A DNA stretch of 64,000 nt from Longimicrobiales bacterium (GCA_028823235.1 JAPKBW010000004.1:1-64000); one strand, 5' to 3'; shown: positions 17,473-26,447, counted from the first letter of the stretch. The notes: a model not told the origin generated them from the letters alone. Numbers and translations are program-made.

Positions 17473-19140
17473 ATGGCTACGACAGGGCAGATGAGCGCGG
17501 CGAGTGGCGCCCAGATCGCGGGTGCCAACAGCGAACGGCTCTTCGCGAAGATTATGAGGCTGTGTGCGGCCATGACCCTTGTCAACGTGGCGCTCCTCGC
17601 TCCGTGGTGGGTTTTGAGTGGAGGCTTCTCCCCTCCGTGGCTCGCACTGGAGGCGGTGGCGATCGTCGCCCTCTTTGCCAGCTTTCCACCCAGGCCTTGG
17701 GTCCGATACGTCGCACTGGCGGTTTCGGTGACGATCATGGCGGCCACAATCGTTGGCTTCGGCGAGGCAGCACTCCGGTTGAGCCTGGGCCGTTCCCTGA
17801 ATCTCTATATTGATATCTGGCTGCTGAGCTCAGTCCGGCATCTTCTCTGGGGCTCGCTAGGGCCCTTGCTCGCGGTGGCGGTCATGGTGCTGGTGTCCCT
17901 GGGGCTACTCGTGGTCACAGCGGCCGTAGCCTGGCTGCTGACGTCCCTTCGCATCGACCACCGCGTCCTGTCCGGCCGATTGAGTGCTCTCGGGCTGATC
18001 ACATTTCTGGCCCTAGGTACCATCGCGGAACGCTCCCCGATGCTTGGGCCCGTTTTGGACGTGCCCACTTTTCGACTCGTGCGGGTGCAGGCGTCCAGCC
18101 TAGCGGATATCGCAAATCAGAAGGAATGGTTTGCGGAGGCATTGGCCAAATTCCCGGAGAGCTATGCGAATCAGCCCGGACTCATGTCCGGTCTGGAAGG
18201 CCGCGATGTGGTCATCGGCTTCCTTGAGTCGTATGGCGTCGTCGCCCTTTATGACGAGCGATACTCGCCGGTCCTCGGGCCGCGCCTGGACGATCTGGAA
18301 GCCCGCGTTGAAGCTGCAGGGCTGCACCTGGCATCTGGAAAACTGGTCGCACCCAGCCAGGGCGGTCAGTCGTGGTTCGCCCACGGTTCCGTCTTGAGTG
18401 GGATCTGGCTGGATAATCAGATCCGCTACGATATGATGCTCTCCGGGGGCCGAGAGACGCTGATCGATGACTTTCAGCGTGCCGGATATCGGACGGTAGC
18501 GGTGATGCCCGCGATCACCGCAGCCTGGCCAGAAGGCGGTCGATTCGGCTACGACGAGATATTTACCCGCGACCAGATCGACTATGCAGGGCCGGCTTTG
18601 AATTGGGTCACGATGCCGGACCAGTTCACATGGTCCTTCCTTGAGAACACCGTCCGAGCCTCGAGTGATCAGCCTTTGTTCGTGGAGCTCGGGCTCATCA
18701 GCAGTCATGCGCCCTGGACTCCCATTCTTCCCGTCCTCGACGACTGGGAAGGAATCGGTGATGGATCACGCTTTCAGGAGTTCAGCCAGATCGGAGAACG
18801 TCCGGAGGAGCTATGGCGGGACACGGACCGCGTCCGTGAGCACTATGCGCTTTCCGTCGACTACGCAGTTCATACGATGGCCGCGTATGCAGAGCGCTAC
18901 GTCGACGACCGGACACTCCTGATCGTGCTGGGCGACCACCAACCGGCACCGCTCATCACGGGGGACGGCGCGAGTTGGGAAGTACCCGTTCACGTCATCA
19001 GCGGTGACCGCTCTCTCGTAGACCCGTTCCTTGAGTGGGGCTTCGTCGAGGGCGCCTGGCCGGATACAGATCCTGGGCGGGAGACTCTGGGTGTAGACTA
19101 CTTTCGTGATTGGTTCATCCGTGCCTACAGCGGTTCATGA
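17473..19140 (+). CDS. Membrane sulfatase-fold protein (LTA synthase / OpgB-like phosphoglycerol transferase family)
   Basis: 555 residues: about four or five N-terminal membrane spans, then an extracytoplasmic alkaline-phosphatase/sulfatase-fold domain. Visible features are DVVIGFLES (metal Asp or Glu strand), GGQSWFAHGS near residue 300 where the catalytic Thr/Ser usually lies, SSHAPWTP, and VLGDHQPAP with metal-binding Asp-His. This architecture matches lipoteichoic-acid synthase and OpgB-type phosphoglycerol transferases. Being divergent from opgG, it may decorate periplasmic glucans, but it could equally act on a product of the following pathway genes, with which it is coupled (ATGA overlap into the FkbM gene). 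Confidence 0.82.
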   Translation: MATTGQMSAASGAQIAGANSERLFAKIMRLCAAMTLVNVALLAPWWVLSGGFSPPWLALEAVAIVALFASFPPRPWVRYVALAVSVTIMAATIVGFGEAALRLSLGRSLNLYIDIWLLSSVRHLLWGSLGPLLAVAVMVLVSLGLLVVTAAVAWLLTSLRIDHRVLSGRLSALGLITFLALGTIAERSPMLGPVLDVPTFRLVRVQASSLADIANQKEWFAEALAKFPESYANQPGLMSGLEGRDVVIGFLESYGVVALYDERYSPVLGPRLDDLEARVEAAGLHLASGKLVAPSQGGQSWFAHGSVLSGIWLDNQIRYDMMLSGGRETLIDDFQRAGYRTVAVMPAITAAWPEGGRFGYDEIFTRDQIDYAGPALNWVTMPDQFTWSFLENTVRASSDQPLFVELGLISSHAPWTPILPVLDDWEGIGDGSRFQEFSQIGERPEELWRDTDRVREHYALSVDYAVHTMAAYAERYVDDRTLLIVLGDHQPAPLITGDGASWEVPVHVISGDRSLVDPFLEWGFVEGAWPDTDPGRETLGVDYFRDWFIRAYSGS

Positions 19141-19922
19141 GCCAGTCGTTGGCAGCGCGTGGGTCTGAGTGGTGCGGTCTCGCCCGCTCCTTCTTCGTGT
19201 ACTGGCGGCCCGGTCGCCAACCCGGGCTGCGGCGTCTGTATCGTCAATTCGTGAGCAAGGGCGACGTCGTCTTTGATGTGGGAGCACATCTGGGCGACCG
19301 ATCCGTGGCGTTCGCATCGCTCGGTGCCACCGTGATCGCTCTGGAGCCCCAACCTCAGGTTGCTCGATGGTTAAAGCACCTCGTCCGTCGAAACGAATGT
19401 ATCCTAGTGAGAACAGAAGCAGTGGGAGCATCGGCCGGGACGGCACGACTCGCGATCAGCCGTAGGGCGCCAACCGTCTCATCGCTGTCTGCGCCGTGGC
19501 GCGACGCCATGAGGGAATCTCACCCTGGCTTCAGTGGCGTCCGGTGGGAGGATTCGGTTGACGTCCCTGTCGTGACCCTTGATGACCTCATCGAGACGTA
19601 CGGTCTCCCTAGCTTCTGTAAGATCGACGTAGAGGGCTTCGAGGCCGAGGTTCTCACCGGCTTGAGTCTCGCGCTGCCAGCTCTCTCCGTTGAGTTCGTC
19701 GCGGGGCAACTCCCTGTAGCAGAGGCCTGCGTTCGTCGCGTTTGCGAGCTTGGGAGCTATCGTTTCAATGTGATCCTCGGTGAGGGACGCCATTTCTCAT
19801 TCGACCCATGGGAGAACGAGGAGACGATCATCGCATGGTTGAGAGATGGCGCCGATGGCGCGTCGTCCGGCGACCTTTACGCACAGTTGCAGTTGGACCA
19901 CCGAGAACCACTAGATGACTGA
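19137..19922 (+). CDS. FkbM-family methyltransferase
   Basis: 261-residue SAM-dependent methyltransferase of the FkbM family, typically O-methylating sugars or natural products. Motifs are VVFDVGAHLGDRSVAFASLG followed by VIALEPQP, and the family hallmark FCKIDVEGFEAEVL. The ATG at 19137 overlaps the sulfatase stop (ATGA); an upstream TTG at 19110 inside the sulfatase gene is less likely. It overlaps the creatininase-family gene by eight bases at its end, so these four plus-strand genes form one operon. Confidence 0.88.
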   Translation: MSQSLAARGSEWCGLARSFFVYWRPGRQPGLRRLYRQFVSKGDVVFDVGAHLGDRSVAFASLGATVIALEPQPQVARWLKHLVRRNECILVRTEAVGASAGTARLAISRRAPTVSSLSAPWRDAMRESHPGFSGVRWEDSVDVPVVTLDDLIETYGLPSFCKIDVEGFEAEVLTGLSLALPALSVEFVAGQLPVAEACVRRVCELGSYRFNVILGEGRHFSFDPWENEETIIAWLRDGADGASSGDLYAQLQLDHREPLDD

Positions 19923-20733
19923 TCGAAACGTGCGCTATTGGCACACCATGACCGCGAGCGAAGCGGCAGAGATTCACGAGCAAGATCCGGTCGTAGTCCT
20001 GCCACTGGCTGCGATCGAGCAGCACGGACCCCACCTTCCGCTGTCCACAGATCTGGACATCGGGCTCGGCTTGATCGCACGCGCGTTCGAACACCTGCCT
20101 GCCGACGAGCACGCCTTTGTCCTTCCACCTCTCGCGGTCGGGACGAGCCATGAGCATACGTCTTTCCCGGGTACGCTGAGTCTTCCGCCGGATCAGCTCG
20201 TCGACTTCATTCGCAGCCTCGGTGAGAGCCTCGCAGGAGCCGGTGTTAGGAGGCTGGTGCTGGCGAACAGCCATGGCGGCAATCGATTCGCGATGGACGC
20301 GGCAGGCCTAGCTCTCAGGGGCGAGCATGGGATGCTCGTGGTCAAGGCGAGCTATTTCCGATTCGCACGACCGGACGGCACCGACCTTCCGGACACAGAG
20401 TGGCGACACGGCCTGCACGGGGGGGCCGTCGAGACTGCGATGATGCTCGACCTACGGCCCGACCTTGTTCGGACCGCCCAGATCGCGCGATTCCCGTCTC
20501 TAGGAGAGGAACTCGAAGGCACCCTCAAGCGTCTCAGACCAGAAGGCGAGGCATCGTTCTCCTGGTTGGCGGGCGACCTCAATCGGCACGGAGTGACAGG
20601 CGATGCTACGCTCGGATCCGCCGCGCTTGGGGAGCGGCTGGTAGCACACTACGGGAAAGCCCTCGCGGAAGTCATTCTCGACACCAAGACTTTTCCCATG
20701 GACAGGTTTGGTGAGGCAGACGGCCCCTCGTGA
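19915..20733 (+). CDS. Creatininase-family amidohydrolase
   Basis: 272-residue member of the creatininase family, binuclear metal hydrolases of cyclic amides and formamides. The ligand pattern is clear: IEQHGPHLPLSTD (Glu35, His37, Asp46), NSHGGNR, and HGGAVETAMM providing the later His/Glu ligands. The family includes creatininase, the mycofactocin protein MftE and the archaeal ArfB deformylase that acts on the ring-opened GTP pyrimidine. With a reductase of riboflavin type next to it and a GTP cyclohydrolase II nearby, an ArfB-like role on a pyrimidine intermediate is plausible but unproved. Overlaps the next gene by GTGA. Confidence 0.88.
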   Translation: MTDRNVRYWHTMTASEAAEIHEQDPVVVLPLAAIEQHGPHLPLSTDLDIGLGLIARAFEHLPADEHAFVLPPLAVGTSHEHTSFPGTLSLPPDQLVDFIRSLGESLAGAGVRRLVLANSHGGNRFAMDAAGLALRGEHGMLVVKASYFRFARPDGTDLPDTEWRHGLHGGAVETAMMLDLRPDLVRTAQIARFPSLGEELEGTLKRLRPEGEASFSWLAGDLNRHGVTGDATLGSAALGERLVAHYGKALAEVILDTKTFPMDRFGEADGPS

Positions 20734-21515
20734 GCGAGGCCTTCGACGAGGCAGCGGCCTGGGCCTACGTGCTGGAGGCGAGGAGACGCGCGCCAGATGA
20801 AGTTGAGCATCCGACTGCCTCGGAAGGCGGGACAGACGAGGCTCTGGACATACTGGAGATCTACCTTCCCCTGCTGACACAACCCGATCTGGTCCTGGGC
20901 CAACTCGGTCAAAGCCTGGATGGCAGAATCGCAACGGAAAGCGGAGCGTCGCACTTCGTAACAGGCCCCCAGGATCTCAAGCGCCTCCATCGGCTCCGGG
21001 CACTGGTCGACGCCGTTGTGGTGGGAGCCAACACGGTGGACGAGGATAACCCTCAGTTGACCGTCAGGCGCGTCGAAGGAGACAATCCGGTGCGTGTCGT
21101 GTTGGATCCGAACCGTCGCCTCAACCCGAGCAGGGGCGTCTTCAACGACAACGGTGCCCGTACGATCGTGGTGCACCAAGGCCTGACACACACGGTGACG
21201 GATGACGAAATCGTCGTGCCCGCAGGAGTCGACGCCGGGCTGGATCTCACGGTGTTACTCGCAGCGCTTCGCGCTCAGGGGCTTCGGCGACTCCTCGTCG
21301 AGGGCGGCGGCGTGACGGTGTCACGCTTCCTGGCGGCCGGCTTGCTCGACCGCTTGCACATCACCGTCGCCCCTATGTTGATCGGCTCCGGACGACCATC
21401 ACTCACCCTCAGTCCGATCGCGAACCTGGACAAGGCTCTTCGCCCGGCGTTCCGGCATTTCCGGCTTGGGTCGGACGTCCTGTTCGACCTCGACCTTCGA
21501 ACAGAGCCTGAATAA
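20730..21515 (+). CDS. RibD C-terminal-type pyrimidine reductase (no deaminase domain)
   Basis: 261-residue stand-alone reductase of the RibD C-terminal / dihydrofolate-reductase-like fold. Motifs are GQSLDGRIATESGASHFVTG, VGANTVDEDNPQLTVR and LLVEGGGVTVSRFLAAGLLD. In riboflavin synthesis this domain reduces the ribosyl group of a diamino-pyrimidine phosphate using NADPH. The deaminase domain of bacterial RibD is absent; instead there are about 50 unrelated N-terminal residues. That makes it resemble archaeal/fungal ArfC/Rib7 reductases or the specialised RibD homologues of secondary pathways. GTG start at 20730 overlaps the creatininase stop. Its 3' end runs 107 bases into the convergent UPF0104 gene. 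Confidence 0.88.
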   Translation: MSEAFDEAAAWAYVLEARRRAPDEVEHPTASEGGTDEALDILEIYLPLLTQPDLVLGQLGQSLDGRIATESGASHFVTGPQDLKRLHRLRALVDAVVVGANTVDEDNPQLTVRRVEGDNPVRVVLDPNRRLNPSRGVFNDNGARTIVVHQGLTHTVTDDEIVVPAGVDAGLDLTVLLAALRAQGLRRLLVEGGGVTVSRFLAAGLLDRLHITVAPMLIGSGRPSLTLSPIANLDKALRPAFRHFRLGSDVLFDLDLRTEPE

Positions 21516-22398
21516 GAACGGCCGCACCGGGTAGGCTCGAGAGCAGCACAAGCAGTCCGTACGCGACCGAGATCGACACTCCGTCCTCCGGGCTCAACCC
21601 TGAGGCTCCCCAAAGTGCAGCCGCCGCACCCTCTCGGAGTCCCCAGCCCGCGACAGAGATCGGCACAAGCATCGTCATCAGCACGGGGGGGACGAGGGGC
21701 AGGAAACGAAGGAGCTCCGTCTCTACCCCGACCGCACGAGCAGCGACCAGATAAAGACCCACGTACGAGGCTACCGTGAGCAGAGCGGTTCCGACCTGAA
21801 TCGGTAGCGCCTCCGGCGCGAGGACAGCCCTGTGCGTGTCCGCCCAGATGCGGCCCACGAACGGCCTCGGCTCGGCCCTTCTGATCATTGTGACGACAAC
21901 CACAGCGGCTATACCGACCGTCCCCAGGACGGCCATCACTCTACCCAGCGCAGGCCCGAGCGGCAGCATCAGCACCGCCCCGGCCGCAAAAATCGTCATG
22001 ATCACCTGCCCAGACATCCGCTCCAACACAACGGCCCGTACGGAAGGCCCGGTGGGTGCTTCGGTGCGAGCGTGTCGCCAGGCTCGAGATACATCTCCAG
22101 TAACCCCTCCCGGGAGGAGCTGGTTGAGAAAGATGCCGAGATAGTACTCCCGTACGGCGATACCCATCGGCAGGTCGATGTCCAGCCTTGCCGCCGTGAA
22201 CCGCCACCGCCATCCGAGCATGACCACCTGGAGGACGGAGAGGCCCAGTCCAAGGGCCACCCACCCAAGGCTGAATCCTGAAAGGCGTTCGACGACCGCA
22301 TCAAGGTCGAGCGTTCGTGCCACCACCGCGAGCACACTCGCGCTTACACCGAACCGAGCTAGCAGCCAGGGCCACTTTGGTTGAGAGGGAGAGCTCAA
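21409..22398 (-). CDS. Lysylphosphatidylglycerol synthase TM / UPF0104-family membrane protein
   Basis: 329-residue polytopic membrane protein, about seven or eight hydrophobic spans, with the UPF0104 (AglD/MprF flippase-like) signature YYLGIFLNQLLPGGVTGD at about residues 85-102 and VPISVAGWGLREGA later. Family members are linked to lipid flipping or transfer of glycosylated lipids. The last 30 residues are a hydrophilic Gly/Pro-rich tail; this part lies in the 107-base antisense overlap with the reductase gene. It ends a five-gene minus-strand operon (dehydrogenase, PTPS-like, GT4, methyltransferase, this), supporting a role in handling a lipid-linked product. Confidence 0.85.
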   Translation of the reverse strand: MSSPSQPKWPWLLARFGVSASVLAVVARTLDLDAVVERLSGFSLGWVALGLGLSVLQVVMLGWRWRFTAARLDIDLPMGIAVREYYLGIFLNQLLPGGVTGDVSRAWRHARTEAPTGPSVRAVVLERMSGQVIMTIFAAGAVLMLPLGPALGRVMAVLGTVGIAAVVVVTMIRRAEPRPFVGRIWADTHRAVLAPEALPIQVGTALLTVASYVGLYLVAARAVGVETELLRFLPLVPPVLMTMLVPISVAGWGLREGAAAALWGASGLSPEDGVSISVAYGLLVLLSSLPGAAVLIQALFEGRGRTGRPTQAGNAGTPGEEPCPGSRSD

Positions 22399-23228
22399 CG
22401 TCGACCTGTAGGCGCCCCCGCCGGCAACACCAGCACGTCGACATGTCCGACCGTAAGCTGAAGCGTGGGACTCTGAAGATCCGCGGCTCGCAGCTCGCTC
22501 CAGGCACGAATCGCGTCGCTCTGGTCAGGTCGCTCATCGAGCGCGGCGTCGCGCCAGCCTTCGAGCAGCGCCCGTGCGAGAACCTTGTCACCGTGGGTGA
22601 GACGCCACGGCGAGGCAGACGTGAAGGTCTTGTACCCACGACGACAAAACGCCTCCAAGGTGTAGGTACCTGCGGTGGGGCCCAGCGCTCGACCCATGCC
22701 CTTGTCTCGCCGTTGGTGTGTGTTGATGGCAGTGAGAATCTGTTCATCGAAAGCGTCGACGTCCGGGCCCCAGGTGACCCTCCCGTCGTAGGTGAGCGCG
22801 AAAAGAGCCGCACATCTGGCTGAGGCACAGGCCTCGGCCAACGCGTCGACACTCTCTTCCGATGCCAGGTCTAGCAGCGCTGATGCAGTTACCAGATCGG
22901 CGCTCTGCACCTCGGTGATCCCCTCGTTCATGAGGTCACCTGCCACGGCGGTAACACGGACGCCACCGGAGGCTTTGGCCGGTTCAGCCATCGCCCGCTC
23001 AAGCAATGCCTGATCGTGGTCCAGCAGAGTCCAATCCTGTGGACCCGGCAGCCGACCGGACAGATATCGAAAATTCGACCCGGTCCCGCTCCCCAGATCC
23101 AGAACCTTCGTCGCCCCTCGCGCGGCCCACCAGAGGGAGAGTCGTTCGGCAAGGTCACTCGGTCGGGACCGATGGTCGACAGGCTCACGAAGCGTCAACC
23201 ATCCCGCGTCAAAAGTCTCCACGCTCAT
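22395..23228 (-). CDS. Class I SAM-dependent methyltransferase
   Basis: 277-residue methyltransferase with VLDLGSGTGSNFRYLSGRLP (motif I) and LLDHDQALLERAM, and TYDGRVTW in the later core. It overlaps both neighbours by four bases (ATGA), lying between the GT4 glycosyltransferase and the UPF0104 protein, so it is translationally coupled within the cluster. Length and fold fit small-molecule methyltransferases. Substrate unknown; by context it acts on the product of the glycosyltransferase or on the pyrimidine/pterin-type intermediate. Confidence 0.85.
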   Translation of the reverse strand: MSVETFDAGWLTLREPVDHRSRPSDLAERLSLWWAARGATKVLDLGSGTGSNFRYLSGRLPGPQDWTLLDHDQALLERAMAEPAKASGGVRVTAVAGDLMNEGITEVQSADLVTASALLDLASEESVDALAEACASARCAALFALTYDGRVTWGPDVDAFDEQILTAINTHQRRDKGMGRALGPTAGTYTLEAFCRRGYKTFTSASPWRLTHGDKVLARALLEGWRDAALDERPDQSDAIRAWSELRAADLQSPTLQLTVGHVDVLVLPAGAPTGRR

Positions 23229-24283
23229 CGCGTAAGCCCATCCACGGCCAAGGCGAATGCAGTTGCGGAATCTTCCCAGGACGGGAGAGTCGCTGCGTGG
23301 CTTCGGGCCGCAGCCGCCATGCTCTCGCGGCGAGTGGACAGACCACCGAGCAGAGAGCGCAGGGCTGCTGCGAACGCAGGCGCATCACCCGGACTGACTA
23401 GGATTCCTGCCTCGGCAGGCACGGTGAACGGAATGGCTCCGCCGGTCGTGCTCACGACAGGCAGGCCGCGTGCCAAGGCCTCGGTGAATGCCATTCCGTA
23501 GCCTTCATAACGGGAGGGCAGGACAAACATCGAGCTCGTATCGTAGAGTCTGCTGAGTACCTCTTCATCGACCTCGCCCAAGAAACAGATCCGATTGGCC
23601 AGACCCGCTGCCGTGACCTGATCCCGCACCGCACGTGTGTGCTCCAGGTCACGGTCCAGGCTACCCGCACACACACAGGTCCAGTCCAAGTCGCGCACGA
23701 AATCAAGCGCGGCAACGAGGGTGTCATGTCCCTTCCTTTGCGTCAGCGTTCCGACGCAGATCAGTTGAGGCGGAGCACCCTCGCCGGGACCGGTGGCCCA
23801 CGCGGCAGGCGCCGTCCCAGGAGGCACAGCTCGGATTCGACGTTCAGGCACACCGTATCCCGCGAGTCGATGGGCCGTAAATGGGCTCGTGACAACGACC
23901 CCCGCACAGTGTTTCAGTGCCTCTCGCTCCGAGTCCCTGAACTTCTCTTCGTCGCTCGGCGAGAGGCCCGTTTCGTCCGCCAACGGATGGTGGACAAGCG
24001 ACACGATTCTCAGGCGCTCACCGTGGTCGCGAATCGGGTCCGGCAAGCCGCCCATCGCGAGTCCATCGATCACCACCCGGGAGCCGTCCGGCAAAGCCGC
24101 AAGCGATTTCTCCATCGACACCCGTGCCCGAGCATCGGCGCGGGGGAACGCGCCCTCCAGGCTGATGACGTCGACGGTCCAACCGAGCCGCCGAAGACCC
24201 TCGACCATGTGGGCGTCATACAGATATCCCCCCGTCCGCTGATCGAGTGGGCCGGGAACAATCAAGTGCAGGCGAGGGCTCAC
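23225..24283 (-). CDS. GT4-family glycosyltransferase
   Basis: 352-residue GT-B-fold glycosyltransferase of family GT4. N-terminal half begins [19 protein letters not shown], with a glycine-rich loop. The C-terminal half holds [16 protein letters not shown] and the donor-binding [18 protein letters not shown] (E-x7-E), followed by [10 protein letters not shown]. The GTG at 24283 is chosen because it overlaps the PTPS-like stop as GTGA; the frame is open eight codons upstream. The acceptor is unknown. Being cytoplasmic and coupled to a UPF0104 membrane protein, it may glycosylate a lipid-linked or soluble precursor. Confidence 0.88.
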   Translation of the reverse strand: MSPRLHLIVPGPLDQRTGGYLYDAHMVEGLRRLGWTVDVISLEGAFPRADARARVSMEKSLAALPDGSRVVIDGLAMGGLPDPIRDHGERLRIVSLVHHPLADETGLSPSDEEKFRDSEREALKHCAGVVVTSPFTAHRLAGYGVPERRIRAVPPGTAPAAWATGPGEGAPPQLICVGTLTQRKGHDTLVAALDFVRDLDWTCVCAGSLDRDLEHTRAVRDQVTAAGLANRICFLGEVDEEVLSRLYDTSSMFVLPSRYEGYGMAFTEALARGLPVVSTTGGAIPFTVPAEAGILVSPGDAPAFAAALRSLLGGLSTRRESMAAAARSHAATLPSWEDSATAFALAVDGLTR

Positions 24284-24678
24284 AGAGCCCCTTCGTAACT
24301 TCCCCACGCCACGTGTGACTCATTAAGCTTCACACAGATCGACGTGACCCCCGTTGCACCCTCGCCAAGATCCCCGGCCCTCGCCGAGGCGGCGAGTCGT
24401 TCGAAGATCACTCGGGCCAGAAACTCTGTCGTGGTGTTCTTCCCTGCGAAATCCGGGTCATCGTCGAGATTACGGTAGTTCAACGCGCCCAGAACCTCCC
24501 GCAATTTGTCACCGGCGAGTGCGATGTCCACCACCAGACCGTCCGCGTCCAATTCAGCGCGCCGAAAGGTCGCATCAACGACATAGGTCGCACCGTGCAA
24601 CTTCTGAGCCGGACCGAATGCCTCTCCAGTGAAGCTGTGGGCAATCATGAAATGTTCTCGGACGTTCAGGCTATACAT
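24280..24678 (-). CDS. 6-pyruvoyl-tetrahydropterin synthase/QueD-like protein with altered active site
   Basis: 132-residue PTPS/QueD-fold protein. It has MIAHSF (zinc His14), [12 protein letters not shown] (His28), [16 protein letters not shown] and the C-terminal Glu/His segment [11 protein letters not shown]. In canonical PTPS and QueD the second site is HGHxY and a catalytic Cys precedes it; here the second His is Ala30 and no Cys is present, so one zinc ligand and the general base are replaced. That suggests a different reaction on a related substrate. The ATG at 24678 lies 12 bases after the dehydrogenase stop; an upstream in-frame start would overlap that gene. Part of the pyrimidine/pterin-type cluster. 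Confidence 0.88.
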   Translation of the reverse strand: MYSLNVREHFMIAHSFTGEAFGPAQKLHGATYVVDATFRRAELDADGLVVDIALAGDKLREVLGALNYRNLDDDPDFAGKNTTTEFLARVIFERLAASARAGDLGEGATGVTSICVKLNESHVAWGSYEGAL

Positions 24679-24689
24679 TTTCAGGCTCT

Positions 24690-25676
24690 CTACGGTTGAG
24701 ACGGGTATCGAATGAGATGGCACAACGCCCCGCCAGTGGCACGGCTCAGCCTGTCCATCACCTCAGGAAGGTCCTCGAAGTCGTTTTCGTCGGGAATGAG
24801 CGCGTCGAGGCGCGCATCCTCGAGCAACGACAACGCAACGGACATCCGCCGGGCGTGACTCCATCGTGGGGTCCGGTGTGAAGGGATCGCCCCGACCTGA
24901 CTGCTTTTTAGTGTCAGTCGGCGAGAGTGGAACGCCTCACCGAGCGGCAAAGATACGGCCTTAGTCCCGTACCAACTGACTTCGAGAATCATTGCCTCTT
25001 TTCCCGCCGCCGTGAGGGCGGTGCGTAGGCCCGCCGGCTGGCCGCTGGCATGGAAGACCAAGTCCGCGTCGTCCGCCTCAGAGACCTGGTCTGCGAACGG
25101 TACGCCTAAGGTCGCCGCGACGGCAGCCCTGGTCGGATCGACGTCGACCAGGAGCACCTCGGCACCGGGGAGCGAATTGCACAGCCACGCCACCAACAGC
25201 CCAACGACCCCGGCTCCGATGACGACGATCCGATCTCCGGGCCCCGCCTGAGAGTCCCAAACCGCATTAAGTGCCGTCTCGACGTTCGCGGCCAGCACGG
25301 CCCGGGAAGGCGGAATCGCACTTGGTAAAGGCGTTACCGACTCGGCGGGCACGCAGTAGAGGTCCTGATGCGGATAGAGACAGAATACTGTCTGTCCCAC
25401 AAGCGACGCAGGTCCCTCGAGGACTTCTCCAACGCTGGAGTAGCCATATTTGAGAGGGCCTGAGAAGTCGCCCTCCTGGAAGGGTGCACGCATCACTTCA
25501 TGCTGCGAGTCCGGCACCTCACCCCGATAGACGAGTGTCTCCGTGCCGCGGCTGATCCCGGAGTAGAGCGTGCGGACCAAGACCTCTCCCTCTTGCCTGA
25601 GAGGGAGGTTCGCCGCCACGATCTCGCCGTGCCTGGGTGACTGAACCCAAAACTGTCGGGCTCGCTCGGTATTCAA
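24690..25676 (-). CDS. Medium-chain zinc-type dehydrogenase (MDR superfamily)
   Basis: 328-residue medium-chain dehydrogenase/reductase. The catalytic-domain turn reads [17 protein letters not shown], where classical zinc alcohol dehydrogenases have a zinc Cys, so the catalytic metal site is not canonical (as in BchC-like and similar relatives). The Rossmann site [16 protein letters not shown] is intact. It starts with TTG at 25676 with GGAG nine bases upstream, and is the first gene of the minus-strand operon, 30 bases from the divergent CDP-alcohol phosphatidyltransferase. The expected role is NAD(P)-dependent oxidation or reduction of a pathway intermediate. Confidence 0.85.
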   Translation of the reverse strand: MNTERARQFWVQSPRHGEIVAANLPLRQEGEVLVRTLYSGISRGTETLVYRGEVPDSQHEVMRAPFQEGDFSGPLKYGYSSVGEVLEGPASLVGQTVFCLYPHQDLYCVPAESVTPLPSAIPPSRAVLAANVETALNAVWDSQAGPGDRIVVIGAGVVGLLVAWLCNSLPGAEVLLVDVDPTRAAVAATLGVPFADQVSEADDADLVFHASGQPAGLRTALTAAGKEAMILEVSWYGTKAVSLPLGEAFHSRRLTLKSSQVGAIPSHRTPRWSHARRMSVALSLLEDARLDALIPDENDFEDLPEVMDRLSRATGGALCHLIRYPSQP

Positions 25677-25706
25677 TTCACTCTACTCCAGGGTTTCAGG
25701 TCAGCT

Positions 25707-26447
25707 ATGACGTCAGCTAGGTCCGGTCCCGCCTCGATACAATCCAGATCGCGTCTTGGCGCTGCGCGCGATCTGGCGTTCGGAGTGCCGGTGGTGCTGG
25801 GAATGACTGCGGCAACGTGGTGGCTCCTCGGGTTGGCGGCCAGTTTCGTATGGGTCGCCGGAGGCCTGTACCTCAGCATGTCCCTCTTGATCCTTTCACA
25901 GGTCCGAGAGGAACTGCCGGGCCCCGGCTTGGGACCAGCGAACCGGGTAACCGTCGGCCGAGCGGTCCTCGCAATTCCGGTGCTCGCACTTTCATTGTTC
26001 CCTGGCCCACTCACCCCGATTGGCGCCTGGTGGGTCATCGTTGTGTCCACTGTAGTCCTGATTCTCGATGGAGTGGACGGCCGGGTCGCCCGGCGCACGG
26101 GCAGTGAATCTGCTTTCGGGGCACGGTTCGACATGGAGTTGGACGCCGCGCTTATCATGGCCCTCTCCCTACTCGTATGGAGCAGCGGCCGTGCGGGAGC
26201 ATGGGTGCTGCTGATTGGACTGATCCGCTACCTCTTCGTCATGGCGAGTTGGGTGGTGCCGTCCCTGTCTCGTGAGATGCCGAAGAGTCGTCGAAGACAG
26301 ACGGTGTGTGTCGTGCAGGGCATCGCGCTACTGGTCGCTCTCGGTCCGCTCATTCCAGTGCCGATCGCCCTGCTTGTAGTCGCGGTCAGTCTAGGGTTGC
26401 TGCTCTACTCATTCGCTGTCGACGTCCGGTGGCTCCTGACCAACTAG
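25707..26447 (+). CDS. CDP-alcohol phosphatidyltransferase-family protein
   Basis: 246-residue integral membrane enzyme with about six spans and the CDP-alcohol phosphatidyltransferase motif D-x2-DG-x2-AR-x8-G-x3-D-x3-D, seen complete as DGVDGRVARR and then FGARFDMELD. This class joins a CDP-linked alcohol to another alcohol, forming a phosphodiester at the membrane. It is divergent from the dehydrogenase with a 30-base gap, so both probably share a regulatory region. In this context it may attach the cluster product to a lipid or polyol phosphate. An ATG at 25797 is an alternative start that would drop a polar N-terminus. Confidence 0.88.
   Translation: MTSARSGPASIQSRSRLGAARDLAFGVPVVLGMTAATWWLLGLAASFVWVAGGLYLSMSLLILSQVREELPGPGLGPANRVTVGRAVLAIPVLALSLFPGPLTPIGAWWVIVVSTVVLILDGVDGRVARRTGSESAFGARFDMELDAALIMALSLLVWSSGRAGAWVLLIGLIRYLFVMASWVVPSLSREMPKSRRRQTVCVVQGIALLVALGPLIPVPIALLVVAVSLGLLLYSFAVDVRWLLTN

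Noticed and set aside
20600-20740. FMN riboswitch ahead of the RibD-type reductase
   Set aside because: The gene follows coupled coding sequence with no leader, and no conserved RFN boxes were seen.
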